From: Polyodon spathula
Lineage: Eukaryota; Chordata; Actinopteri; Acipenseriformes; Polyodontidae
NCBI RefSeq assembly: GCF_017654505.1
Contig: NC_054553.1
Span: 5,416,974 to 5,480,973, forward strand
Direction of reading: 5' to 3'
DNA length: 64,000 nucleotides
Part shown: positions 41,230 to 53,280 of the stretch, in pieces
Numbering within the stretch: position 1 is the first letter of the stretch
How the letters are laid out: each line of letters opens with the position of its first letter
Translations under genes and position numbers: made by a program
Notes under the pieces: generated by a model
The model's database searches: none
Told to the model about the DNA's origin: nothing
The model's input: the letters and a program-made list of their open reading frames with translations, nothing else

Positions 41230-44200
41230 ACCTAGAGATCATAATCAAGCTCTAGCATAGAAGATTTACTGTTCATTTTCATAACAGATGCTACAATCTC
41301 TCCAATCAGCCCATTATGTCGTACATATCAGTTGTAAGTGATACACAGGTAAAACAGAAATTGATCTTCCTAAAACAGGAAGCCTGGTGCTCAGGTTTGT
41401 TCGTTAGCAAAATAAATGAACTTGGCGATTATTGACTATTTCATCTGTTCCTATCTGCAACAAAAAATCTGTTAGCAGCCTCAGAGCTCCTGGTAATAGA
41501 GATAGTGTCTCAAGATTCTAATTGGGTGCATCAGCGTGATTGCAGTGAATGTTACTTAGCTGTCATCTGCTGTGTAGAACCTCTGTGTTACATTTTAAAC
41601 CATTACAGGCTTTTTCATTAACCTGTCTAGAAGACACTCCCAGTCCCAAACAAGTGTTCTTTTCCAAGCTTATTCTGGCGCTCAGGCAGTGTGGATGTTT
41701 TTTTTCTCTGCTTGCACATGGGAATAGTCACACTTGGATGTTGTGACCATTTAACTATTACCGTCCCCTTTTAAGGTATTGTGGCTTACCTTGAATCACA
41801 AGTTTAATGCATTTGCCCGGATATCTGTAATCTCCTGTGGTATCAAGTAGCACACTTTACTACTGGCTGTACCTTTGGAATTCACATCATAACAAACAGA
41901 ATAGTTCCCAAACAGTTTGTTTATTGATACATAACACTGAAGAAGCTTTTTAGGTGACAGAACGTAAAGCAATCTAAGCTGCTGGCTGGTAACTCCTAAT
42001 TATACCTGCAAAATTCAAAATCAGTAAAATCCTATCATTCTAGACACTACTACAAATCTGTAGCTTGTGCTGAAAGAGAGCTGGCAACTGGCAGCAAGAT
42101 ACTTGCCACAGGGCTTAGCTGTGTGATATTTTCAAGGCAAATCCAGCATATAGTCCCTTAAAACATATATCTATATTAAACAATATTGTTTAGTACCAAA
42201 TCCATTGCAAAGTAAGTACACAGTTTTCTTGGCATGTTGATATCAAACGTTTTTGTTAGTTTCTTATCTGGTTAAGGGTTTCTGCATTTCTCATGCAACC
42301 CAATTCTCCTGAGTAGACTGGCACACCTGGTCTGCTTTGTCACTTGTCCCCTCCACTCACTCTGCATTTGTGCTCGGGGGAAAAAAAAAAGGCAGAACTG
42401 CTGCTTCACTTTTTCTCCTCACCAGTCAGCTCCGTTTTGATTTAATTAGCGAGCATAGACCGCACGTGTAACCGGGGATACAGTGTGGATTTTACTTTTT
42501 AATGGTTTAATAAGCAACCTTGCACGGAGCTGCTCAAACAAGGTAGCTGCTCAACACTGTTTCTCCCAGAGGCCTCTGAAACAAACGACACAGTTCTGTC
42601 TGATCAGAGCTCCAGCAGGGTGACAGTACCCAGTTTTCCTCTGGCTAATCAGGGTCTGGTGTTCGTATATAAATGTAGGACTCTACTCTGTCTCTTACTT
42701 TGTTAGACCTCAATTACTGATTCTGGTCTTGTGGGGTGGGATATTCAAATAATATGCAGTCAAACAGTACAAAGCTAATGCTTGTATAACATGCTAGAAA
42801 TATAAGTGATTTATTACATGTATTATAGCTGTGGCCTTTTGTCATTGTCTTGTACAGGTCTTTATCAAGGTCCTTCCTATTTTGTTCCTGGTTCTAAGAA
42901 TATCTCTGTTTGTATTTGAGTGTAGCCTGTGCAGCTCCCACATTATTACCTGTTTCTTTATGAAAATGTAAGCTTTGCAGTTCATTTATCAGGTTGACTA
43001 ATCCTTTTAATCCCAGATGAGAGCGCCTAAAACGGAGAATACTTCATTTTGACGCTGTTTCTTTGCCTAGTGGGAATCTCAAACCATATTGTTTGCAATC
43101 CATGCCTGGCTGCCAACTTAACAATTAACCTCTACACATGCTTAATAACAATACACAATGAGGCACAACTCTTGTTACATAGAGACCCAAACACAAAGCA
43201 TTAGCAATAACTACATGAAAGCTGCCGTATTTTTTCTATTAGATTAGACGTATGGCGTTTGAGTTGTTTGAAATATTCATGAAACAAAACTAGATTCATA
43301 TTTGTTAATATCAAACAATCAAGAAGTGAATATCCAAAGACAGTAGCTTCTGACAGGACCAGTTTGAAACATTAGTATATTTAATCTTTTGTTCAGCTTT
43401 GTTGGAAAACTGTTGTCTACAGTACTTGCTCGATCTGCTAAATGTGCTGACGTATTGATTAAACACACAATTTGCCCTTCATCAGAACATCCCTTTGGTT
43501 CAAACTGTGCAACGTATGAAATTATCAAAGTTCAGTCTCATGCAAGACAAAGGACTGCTTTAAATAAATGAGGCCTGAATAGAACTTCAATGTACTCTTG
43601 GTGGGATGGTGCAGGTAAGTGCACAGTTTGAACATTTTGGTGAAATTATACTAATTTACAGTAAAGTATATAAACATATTTTGAATTAATTTTATTTTTG
43701 GATACTGAAAGTTGAGGGACAGTAGCACAGGTACATTTTCCTCAGAGCTCAGTCATAACCTGAATATCCCCTGTCATGCAGGTCTGTGTCACACATTTGT
43801 GGTGGTATTGTGATGTCCACTGTGGGCTGAGACCACCAAACATATTTCACTATTAGTCGCCATTAGTTTGAGTATTTAGATGACTGCGTTACTTGGCATC
43901 TATGTGTTCATCTATCAGTTTGGTAAAATGTTAAAAGCTTTTTATTTAAAGTCCATTTAACTTTAAACTATTGTTTAATACATTACCCTGTCTACAGTAA
44001 AATATTTAGTAAAGCACTGCTCCTATTGTAGTGAAATATATAATTGAAGTCATTTGCTTTTAAAGTAGCACTGCATAATGCTTTTTCTTATTAAAAGAAG
44101 AATGGTGTTATTGCACCATTTTGGAGTCACCAGACTTCAACTGCATCAGTTATGGAGCATATGACTGCTTGTTTTATATACCCCACGACCAGCTCCCCCC

Positions 44201-44570
44201 TTCTCCCCAGTTCATGTACTTCTGCAAATCAAAAAACACAAACCTATTTTGTTCTGTGGACATGTGCAAATGTTCCCTCGATTAAAACAGAGCCTAGGAT
44301 TTGCATACCCTGCTCATTTAGAAATAAGAGAACAGTAATGCAAGCTATAAATAAACTGCATTAAGGGCCATCTCATTATAATGCAAGGTGCACTGATCCT
44401 GTAACATTAATACAGACTTCAGGTGGGAATTGGAATTGTTAAATATTGCAGCACCTCAAAATAGCTAGAACAAGTCTCGCCACAATGTTCCATGCTGGCA
44501 TCGCTGCACCTGGAAGAGACTCAGTTTGTAGATTGTGTTGCCTTGCTTAACAGGGATTCTTCCTATTTTT

Positions 44571-44587
44571 TTTTTTTTTTTTTTTTT
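44571..44587. repeat. Poly(T) tract
   Basis: A run of about 18 T with no recognised retroposon body beside it. Confidence 0.8.
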
Positions 44588-45632
44588 ATCGGCTTGTCTT
44601 GCACCCTGCTGCTCTCACCACGACTTCTCTTCAAACGCGATGAGGTAACACAGCTGGACTTTCCCGGGGCAATTTATTAATCAAATATTATATAAATGCA
44701 TTTAATATCCACTTGTCACCGCTTCAGGTAATGAGATGTTAGACACCCGTCAGGAGAGGGCCACCGGTCTGATTGTCCTTTGGATTGGGAAGAGATATTG
44801 ATTTCCAGCTAGAGTCAGCTGCTCACACCAGGCTTTCTCACCAGGGCTCACTGTGGGGCACTGTGTGTTTATTTTCACAGTGACAGCTATGGCAAGGGAG
44901 ATTTTATGGCAACCGAGTGTGAAAATACCTTATTGTAAAAAGAATATGAGTGCCAGTTCTGTTGATGTTGTTGGGGTCCTGTCAAACAATATACACCCAT
45001 ACACTTAATTATGCTGTGTTTAAATGTCTTTTTTTTTTTCCTAAAAAAGAACATAAACCCCATAATACTGACTACCTACTTTCCTCCAAAGCTTAATATT
45101 ATGATTTATTTCATTCAAATGACTCAAGGTCCTTGTTTTAGCACAAGCACTCACACATGAATGACTTCGAGCTGACTGTTTTGTGTGCTTACTGTATTAA
45201 GATGGACATATTCCATGAAGATAATGCATCATCTGGATGTCTGCAGTATTTTCTGTCTGGACTGAAGGCACACGATTAAAAATACATTGTATTCCAATTT
45301 AAATGCACATGAATTCAAATTACAGAGGGGAGAAAAAGCAAGATTGTAAAACAGCGACATTTAGGGGGAGAGATACACTGTGTAATGCCCCGAAACACAC
45401 AGCCTTATTCAGCAAGCATAATGTGTCGAAGGATGATCACAAAAAGCTATTTCATTGAAGGAGTAGGTAGTTTTCAATGTTAGTACTGCCCCCCTTCTGT
45501 TGATTTATGCAAATATTTAAAATACGCTGTAGACAAACTGCTGAATCCTGATACCTCTGCTGTAGATGACATGAGTCTGCTTGCAGCAAGATCCTTTAAG
45601 TGAGTTGAACTACATGCGAATGGTAAGGTGCT

Positions 45633-45972
45633 AGCTAGCAGGAGCAACAGTTTTGCATCACCTAGAACTTTAGGATTGAGACATCATTAAAAAAAAAAAA
45701 ACCTTATGTGAGCATAATTTAGGTGTTTTGTTTCACATAATGTAATCAAAGAAACAAAAGTATATTGCAGAAGTTTACTTGAAGTCATAATAGTAGTGCA
45801 GTATTTCATGTGAGATTTCGAAATGACATTTTTCAAGTTTTTCGTTAAGTATATGGAAAACTACAAAGCGGTTTGTAATTCAGCAAGATAACATTCAGCA
45901 GGTTTCATTCAACTTTATGAAGCAATATTAGTTAATTCTATAGGGTGATGTAACACTTGTGGCCATAGCTGT
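45633..45972. mobile_element. Mariner/Tc1-type MITE, 'GGCCATAGCTGT' family
   Basis: The right end (about 45945-45972) reads AGGGTGATGTAACACTTGTG then GCCATAGCTGT, a diverged form of the fish terminus ACAGCTATGGCCAAAAGTTTTGCATCACC. The left end (from about 45645) reads AACAGTTTTGCATCACCTAG, the inverted partner. The interior is AT-rich and non-coding. A related deletion copy lies at 60073-60178. Edges are approximate because the ends are decayed. Confidence 0.65.
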
Positions 45973-46277
45973 CATATTGTTCTGTAGCAGTCAAGGGAAG
46001 CTATTTATCGCTACCCTGGATCATTATCATGCAACAATTAAGACTGGATAGAAAATAAAGTATGGTGTAGAATGTTGCTACCAGCCAAAAATGTCCTGTA
46101 AAGCAATTAAAAGTAATAATTGCAGGTTAATTAGTAGGTTATTGTTAGTGTCACTGATATAGGGTTTAACAACAATTTTAATGGTATGGACGGTTTCAAA
46201 CTTAGTCCAGCCTCTCACATACATACTAAGGAATGCTTGCCTGTTGGAGTCTCTATCTAATCTGGCATCACTTTTCA

Positions 46278-46278
<1 letters not shown>

Positions 46279-46317
<39 letters not shown>
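46279..46317. repeat. (ATT)n microsatellite
   Basis: About 13 ATT units. Confidence 0.95.
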
Positions 46318-46319
<2 letters not shown>

Positions 46320-47354
46320 AAAGCTAGGACAAGCCTTTTTTTTAAATAAGTGCAATGTGTCTTTAAACAAATACAAATGTAAAGTAATTTGAACCTGCTT
46401 CTTAAGCTAATTAATATGGAAACTATATGCAAAGAGCCTCTGAAGTGTCTCAAGCTATAAATATATGATTTAGTTGTAATACCTATGTACCATTGTTCTC
46501 TGATGTTTGCTTTTTCATCTAAACAGAATTTTTGCTTAATTACTCTCAGAGGAGGGTGCGTTTGAATCACATTATTGCTGTGATCCTCTGCCTGACATAC
46601 ACTAAGTTAATCATGCCTGATGTGTTGCTTATTAATCCATAATTTGAATAGTAATTATTGCTGTCTGTGGTTAGCTTCGAATGTAATTGTAATCAGGATT
46701 TAAAATGTTAATTAGGAAACAACAAGCTATTTCTTTCCCACAATCCTACAAAAAAAATGAAGAGAAATTCTTCTATTTCCCCAAGCTCATAGAAACTGGT
46801 AGCACTGCAGGTGCCTAATGTCTGCTGTACTTTGTCACCTCTCACATAGACCATAGGGCAGGATTAATACAACCCAGAAATGTTTCACAAACAGACAGAA
46901 TGTGCAGGTCAAAAATAATGTAGAGCTAAGAATATATTGTTTTAGTTCTTACCATGTACATGACAGCATCCAGTGACAGTGCTGGTGATGTGAGAATTAA
47001 ATGTTTGGGGTAAGAGCTGTTTTTAAGTGTGCCAATGTCATTAATTTGATACAGAGGTAATATGTATGTAGTGGATCAACAAACAAGAATCCTGGATCTT
47101 TTAACTGGTCCCCTGTGGGTTATTTCTCCGCCAATCCAACACTTTCTGTCTGATTGTGGTAACTTCTGCATATTGTTAAAAAAAAAATAGAATTTATCCC
47201 TTAAGGGTCAGCGATTCTCTGGTCAATTACAAAACATTTTCTTTTTTTGTATAAAGGGATAAAAAAAAAGTTTAAATGAAAATATTGCAGATAAGTTGCA
47301 GAGAAGAAAATCAGTGAGAGAAGTCATGGTAATTAACTCAATTGCAGAAAAAAA

Positions 47355-47356
<2 letters not shown>

Positions 47357-47389
<33 letters not shown>
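47357..47389. repeat. Poly(T) tract
   Basis: 33 consecutive T with no recognised retroposon body beside it. Confidence 0.95.
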
Positions 47390-47393
<4 letters not shown>

Positions 47394-48260
47394 GTTTTAT
47401 ACCATTAAAATTATGTTATACTTTTGTTTTGCACTAGCTTCAAAATAGCACTCTTGGGGCACACATGCCACATAAAACATGTAGAATTTAAATGTTTCGA
47501 ATTTAAACTTTTAAAATAGAAAACGTATTTCACCTTTGTAATTTGTTCAGTTTAATTTAGAGTAATTGCAATTATGTTGGGGTTGGCCACTGGAATGCTG
47601 TAGTTCACTTTAGTTTCTTGGATGAATACACAGTTTTCAGCTGAATGATATAATTAATTAACAGGGAGATCAAAGGGTGGCATCTTAGAAATGTTTTAAA
47701 GTTGTCAAATTTGCATTGACTTCCGTGGGGGATAAAAGCTCTTTAACACAATGGCAGATTGCTGGTGCCGTTTGCTGACAGCGCTGCTCTGCTCCACCTA
47801 TTTCTGACAAACACCTTTGTTAAGATTCAGGGGAACAGCAGAGGATAAAAGCCCTGACATTATAATTAAAAATAAGTAGGTTAATGCTGCGTCAGTGCTG
47901 AATGTTTGCAGTTAATGACAATGAAGAGTGCTGTTGCTGGTGTAAGATCCCTCATTGCTTAAATGAATGTCACTAAGAGCGTAAAATGGCAATCAGAAAA
48001 TGTAAGTGGATTCCTGATTAAATGTACCATTGTTGGCATTTACACTGGTGTCTGCTGTGTCACCTGTAGAAGGTAATACTTCAAGTCTCATTGGGTTTGG
48101 AGTTGGGAAAACAGCAATACAAAAATGAATGAATTACTTTAGCTCTTTCCTCCTAGAATTACAAGGCGGGCAGGCGCTGGAGACGGGTGGGCCAATGGGC
48201 CACTGCCCACACACTTTTTAAACAAGGGGGGTTGTGCCCACCCACTTTTAGCAGCTACCG

Positions 48261-48262
<2 letters not shown>

Positions 48263-48339
<77 letters not shown>

Positions 48340-48396
48340 TATATATACATATACACACACACATATAATATACATACATACATACATACATACATA
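48263..48396. repeat. (TA)n-(CA)n-(CATA)n compound microsatellite
   Basis: Pure TA to about 48331, then mixed CA/TA and CATA units up to the TA target site of the Tc1 copy at 48397. A matching TG/TA-rich tract (about 49519-49554) lies at the far end of that Tc1 copy, so the element probably split one microsatellite. Confidence 0.95.
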
Positions 48397-49518
48397 CAAC
48401 TCTGGAAAAAATTAAGAGACCACTGCAAAATTATCAGTTTCTCTGGTTTTACTATTTATAGGTATGTGTTTGGGTAAAATGAACATTTTTGTTTTATTCT
48501 ATAAACTACTGACAACATTTCTCCCAAATTCCAAATAAAAATATTGTCATTTAGAGCATTTATTTGTAGAAAATGACAACTGGTCAAAATAACAAAAAAG
48601 ATGCCGTGTTGTCAGACCTCGAATAATGCAAAGAAAATAAGTTCATATTCATTTTTAAACAACACAATACTAATGTTTTAACTTAGGAAGAGTTCAGAAA
48701 TCAATATTTGGTGGAATAACCCTGATTTTCAATCACAGCTTTCATGCATCTTGGCATGCTCTCCACCAGTCTTTCACATTGATGTTGGGTGACTTTTTGC
48801 GCCAGGAGTGGCATAAATTCAAGCAACTTGGCTTTGTTTGATGGCTTATGACCATCCGTCTTCCTCTTGATCACACTCCAGAGGTTTTCAATGGGGTTCA
48901 GGTCTGGAGATTGGGCTGGCCATGACAGGGTCTTGATCTGGTGGTCCTCCATCCACACCTTGATTGACCAGGTTGTGTGGCATGGAGCATTGTCTTGCTG
49001 GAAAAACCAATCCTCAGGATTGGGGAACATTGTCAGAGCAGAAGGAAGCAAGTTTTCTTCCAGGACAACCTTGTACTTGGCTTGATTCATGCCAAAGCTG
49101 CCCGATTCCAGCCTTGCTGAAGCACCCCCAGATCATCACCGATCCTCCACCACATTTCACAGTGGGTGCGAGACACTGTGGCTTGTAGGCCTCTCCAGGT
49201 CTCTGTCTAACCATTAGACGACCAGGTGTTGGGCAAAGCTGAAAATTGGACTCATCTGGGGGTGCTTCAGCAAGGCTGGAATCGGGCAGATTTGTCTTTG
49301 TGAAGGATGCATGAATCAAGCCAAGTACAAGGTTGTCCTGGAAGAAAACTTGCTTCCTTCTGCTCTGACAATGTTCCCCAACTCTGAGGATTGTTTTTTC
49401 CAGCAGTAGTTTATAGAATAAAACAAAAATGTTCATTTTACCCAAACACATACCTATAAATAGTAAAACCAGAGAAACTGATAATTTTGCAGTGGTCTCT
49501 TAATTTTTTCCAGAGGTG
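48397..49518 (-). mobile_element. Tc1-like transposon, rearranged fold-back copy
   Basis: The left end is CAACTCTGGAAAAAATTAAG and the right end, inverted, is CACCTCTGGAAAAAATTAAG. Terminal inverted repeats run at least 110 bp (GAGACCACTGCAAAATTATC, GGTATGTGTTTGGGTAAAATG and on). On the minus strand lies the C-terminal half of a DD34E transposase. It has WFFQQDNAPCHT (second catalytic Asp) and SPDLNPIENLW (catalytic Glu). Upstream, in another frame, are SNFQLCPTPGRL and GGGSVMIWGCF. A small deletion near 49091 breaks the frame between these blocks. The N-terminal DNA-binding half is missing. After about 49256 the sequence turns back as an inverted copy of about 49008-49132, then continues into the right terminal repeat. 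The copy cannot encode a working transposase. Confidence 0.92.
48701..49280 (-). pseudogene. Tc1 transposase pseudogene (C-terminal half)
   Basis: A 129-codon open frame (48701-49090) covers the end of the Tc1-type transposase, from MNQAKYKVVLEENLLPSALT through the catalytic blocks FQQDNAPCHT and SPDLNPIENLW to the C-terminal GYSTKY and stop. The preceding part, including QLCPTPGRLMVRQRPGEAY and GGGSVMIWGCFSKAGIGQ, is in a different frame because of a deletion near 49091-49100. The first catalytic Asp lies in the 'DESN' block near 49250, just where the inverted segment starts. The helix-turn-helix part (about 150 residues in full-length relatives) is absent. Family knowledge: the protein cuts and pastes DNA at TA sites. 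This copy is dead. Confidence 0.9.
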
Positions 49519-49846
49519 TGTGTGTGTATGTATGTATATATATATATATATATAAAATTGTAATACCTTGAATCTCATCGTTCTGTGTTGATAGACAATA
49601 ATCCTAGCGTTTCGCTAGTTGTGCCTCCAGCTTCTTTGACCAGAGGCTTTTAACAAATTAAGCTTTTAACAAATCATATGGGAAGGAATGAACGCAGAGA
49701 AGCCAAGTTTGTGTAGTAGCGAACGTTGCTGCATTCGTTATCTAGAACTGTTGAAACATTTGTTACCATTTCATGTAATTTGTGTCTGAAGCAGTAAATA
49801 ACTGTAGAACTGTAGAAAAAAAATTAAAATAATAATAATAAATATA

Positions 49847-50694
49847 CTAGCTCTCTAGGCTATAAAGCTAAACAAATATTGTGTAGCGAGCTGTATAATA
49901 TTAATATTATAATATATTCTTTCTCAATACGTTCGTTAGCAGTGTAAATGCTGTACATGGTCATTTTCTTTTGTTTTTGTTTATTTTACAAAACAAACAT
50001 TTAATTAAATGTTTGTGGGATACCACTACTATTCAGATGACAAGCTTGTTAGTAGTTGTAGTGGTGATAGTGTTGTTGCAAACTTGAAATAACTAGTAGA
50101 CTAACCTGCTTCAATATGTGATGTAGTTATTAAATTGGATTAATGGTAGAAATGCTTCATACCATTTAGTTGTTGCTGTTGTTCAGCTGATATACATCCA
50201 GTGTACAGTATGAATACTTAATGCATGTGAAAATCGTGGAAATCTGAACAGCATTGAAACTGGGAAAATACTAGCTCTCTAGGCTATAAAGCTAAACAAA
50301 TATTGTGTAGCGAGCTGTATAATATTAATATTATAATATATTCTTTCTCAATACGTTCGTTAGCAGTGTAAATGCTGTACATGGTCATTTTCTTTTGTTT
50401 TTGTTTATTTTACAAAACAAACATTTAATTAAATGTTTGTGGGATACCACTACTATTCAGATGACAAGCTTGTTAGTAGTTGTAGTGGTGATAGTGTTGT
50501 TGCAAACTTGAAATAACTAGTAGACTAACCTGCTTCAATATGTGATGTAGTTATTAAATTGGATTAATGGTAGAAATGCTTCATACCATTTAGTTGTTGC
50601 TGTTGTTCAGCTGATATACATCCAGTGTACAGTATGAATACTTAATGCATGTGAAAATCGTGGAAATCTGAACAGCATTGAAACTGGGAAAATA
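49847..50694. repeat. Tandem duplication, 2 x 424 bp, apparently identical
   Basis: The segment starting CTAGCTCTCTAGGCTATAAA at 49847 recurs at 50271 with an exact 424-base period, and reading both copies side by side I saw no difference. The junctions share AATAC. The unit contains a palindrome around ACATTTAATTAAATGT but no coding frame. Such identity means a very recent duplication, or an assembly error. Confidence 0.93.
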
Positions 50695-51245
50695 CAGAGA
50701 GAAATGCACTGACCTCATCAAAATCAATGTCAAAGTTATTCAATCACTTTACAATAGTTTGTGAAACAGTGTTGTAATTAACAGCCCGTAGGTGAAGTGT
50801 ATCTGCAAGGACAGCTTTCAGTTCTAATACGTCAGATGCATGTTCACCATTTAGGCCTTGAAAAAGAAATGTAATGGATAACCCATACTGATCTTGGGCA
50901 TTAGTCGACTCGTCAGTGACCACTGACAAGCAAGCAGACTATTTTACCAATTCCATCATCACCTGCTTATGATACTCGCCAACTAAAGTTTAGGTAAGTA
51001 TTCACGTCTCAGGTGCTTCTGAAGGAATCACTCCACCATTTGCTACATTCAGTCTGAAGAATTTACGTAACTTTTGGATGTCTAAATCTGTATATTTGTA
51101 CAAACAAACTCCTCTGTCAGGTCAAAATTGAATGTGTTTCGTGCTTCACTGTTTTCATTGGACTTTTGGAACATGAAGTCACTGTTTTAGAAGTACTGCT
51201 CTGGATTACCGCCTTTCTCTTTCGGTGAATACTTGAGCAAAATGC
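50695..51245 (-). pseudogene. hAT-type transposase relic
   Basis: On the minus strand, short open segments read as a broken protein: YSPKEKGGNPEQYF, LDIQKLRKFFRLNVANGGV, GEYHKQVMMELVK, SVVTDESTNAQDQYGLSITF and VNYNTVSQTIVK, then FDIDFDEVSAFLS. Block order and the V(T)DEST(N/D)xxD motif, which carries the first catalytic Asp, resemble fish hAT-superfamily transposases. At least three in-frame stops and frameshifts separate the blocks, so it is not functional. The relic stops abruptly at 50695, exactly at the edge of the 424-bp tandem duplication, so the 3' part has been lost or displaced. Identification is from motif memory; a domesticated hAT-derived gene copy is a less likely alternative. 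Confidence 0.65.
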
Positions 51246-51289
51246 AGTCAACAGCCGATTCTCGGTAGTGATCTTTTCTTGTAAAGCTT

Positions 51290-51462
51290 CTAAATTATGG
51301 AATTCTCTGCTGCCTTGTCAGCAAAACTGGAACTCTTTCTGTTCTTAAATTAAGATTACTATTAAACTGACTTATTTGTATATTTGTGTGTGTAATGTAC
51401 TTTGGGATCCTTATGATGAAAGACGCTATAGAAATGTGAATTGAATTGTATTGTATTGTACT
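51290..51462 (+). mobile_element. LINE 3' end (L2/CR1-like tail)
   Basis: TTGGGATCCTTATGATGAAA, then GACGCTATAGAAATGTGAATT, ends in short ATTGTATTGTATTGTA repeats. This is the typical 3' tail of fish L2-like LINEs or SINEs that share it (CTTTGGGA...AAGGCGCTATATAAAT plus a microsatellite end). The body is truncated. The left edge is uncertain. Confidence 0.6.
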
Positions 51463-53134
51463 ACCACCTTGACATACCCAAAGTTCAACCATTAACAGCT
51501 TTCATTTGAGACTTTTGACTAACACTTTGTGGTAAAGCATATGCAAAGGGCAGACATTTCTAAGTGTATCAGTTCAGTAGGGAAAGTTCTGTAAAAAGTG
51601 CAAATAAGCAAGAATTACATAACTCGTTCAAGGACAGTGTACGACCTTAAACAGTATTGGGAATAAGAAGAGAAAAAGCTTTGCAAACTCAAATTCACAT
51701 CATGTGTCACTTACTTTCAAACCTCTCTATAAAAAATGCATTACATTTTCAAGTCTGTTACCATATCTTGTGTACATTGATGGCTTTTACCGTTGTCTAA
51801 CCTCAATAAGACAGTCGTCCTCTCAAGAAATTCCTCACAACTTCTGGGTAATCACAGCACGCTTTTGTTTGTTCTGCAGTGCAAGCACTTCTGTTTTCAC
51901 TTTATTTTATTAGTTGCTTGTGTGTTCATCTCTTATGTTGAAATATAACCAATATTTTGCAACCTGCACCCTGCTATATTATGGTAAATGAGATATGTGT
52001 CAGAGAATGTATTCATATATCTTATTTAGATTAATATAAATAACCCTTTTTAATAACAGCAGTACATTTAGGAAGGCAGTGAAGGGCTGTTGCTCATGAT
52101 GATTAGGGAGAAGGGTTGATAATAATATTATTATTATCATAATATAATAATAATAATCGGTTTTGTGTCTGAAAAGCAGCTCATCCCAACAAAATCCCCA
52201 CTAATTTAGCTGTTTGACTCATGCAAGCGTGAACCACTGCATGGTAGGTTATGATGGTTTAGGAGAATGATGTGTTTGTGCACTGGATTGATTTTAAAAA
52301 GATTGCTCAGAGGGAGATGCAGGTTGCCTGTCAGTCCCAGCACTCAAATTGTACACCAGAGAGAGGAGTAATTGTGCTTTCTGCAAGTGCATTTGCAGCA
52401 AATAAAAAGGGAGGGCAAGGTGGAAGATTCATAAGCAGCATGCTCTCGCACATGCAGAACACAGACTCAGGGACATGCACCTGTGTGTATTAACATATTC
52501 TCACATCCAAACGTACTGTAGACATACCAGTTTCCTCTGAATATGAGATCTGTTTAGTTGTTGGCTTCTAAACAAAACCAGTATATATTAAATTAACTGT
52601 AATGATATATAATTTTACATGCTGTAGAAGAGTGACCTTAGAATGCCTCATATAACTAATGGTGCAGCTGCTTATCAGATACATAAACGTGTTAGACCGA
52701 AATGATAGATAGATAAGTCAGGATTGTATGATGACATCAGATGGATGTATACTGTACAGAACTTGACAAATTGATTTACATAAATATGCCAACAAGCATA
52801 CCATAGAGAGAGACTGATAGGTGATGCAGGTGTGGAGTCATAACCAGTGGAATGATGTTTGATTTTCACAAGAAACACATCTACCTGTGGGTGATTCATC
52901 AGCACCTTGTCAAAGCCCTCCTCCTGCCTATTATCACAGCTTCTCCCTCACATTACACTGCGTGGGAGAGGTATCGGGGGCAGAGTTAAACCTCACCTTG
53001 CTGGATAAAGGTAACCAGCAGCCATGCTAAATAACTTGCTTATAATCCCAGCCACTGCTAGTTGGTTGGTGAGGTTATGCATTAGCCAGCAGTGCAGAAG
53101 ATGGGGCTGGGCTGCTGTTTGAAAAATAAACAGT

Positions 53135-53280
53135 TCAAGTAGCTCAGTGGGCAGCACTGCATTACAGTGTAGAATGTTATGGGTTACAGTAGCTCAGTGG
53201 TTAATGGGCTGCAGTGTGGAAGGTGGTGGATTTGAGTAGCTCAGAGGTTAGAATGCTCAGATGCAGTTGAAGATTCTAAA
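53135..53280 (+). repeat. Three tRNA A-box-like tandem units
   Basis: AGTAGCTCAGTGG recurs at about 53139, 53189 and (as AGTAGCTCAGAGG) 53235, spacing 46-50 bases. TAGCTCAGTGGTTA is the D-arm/A-box sequence of many tRNAs, and the units share GGGCxGCAxTGxAT-like parts. No unit has a clear B box, so these look like tandem copies of a tRNA-derived SINE head rather than tRNA genes. Confidence 0.55.

Noticed and set aside
48165..48262. GC-rich patch beside the TA tract (GGGTGGGCCAATGGGCCACT and nearby).
   Set aside because: It may be a fragment of a dispersed repeat, but I could find neither termini nor a second copy in the window.
48139..48477. Tyr-Ile repeat frames on both strands, likewise at 8125-8415 and 35578-35958.
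   Set aside because: They are TA microsatellites read as codons.
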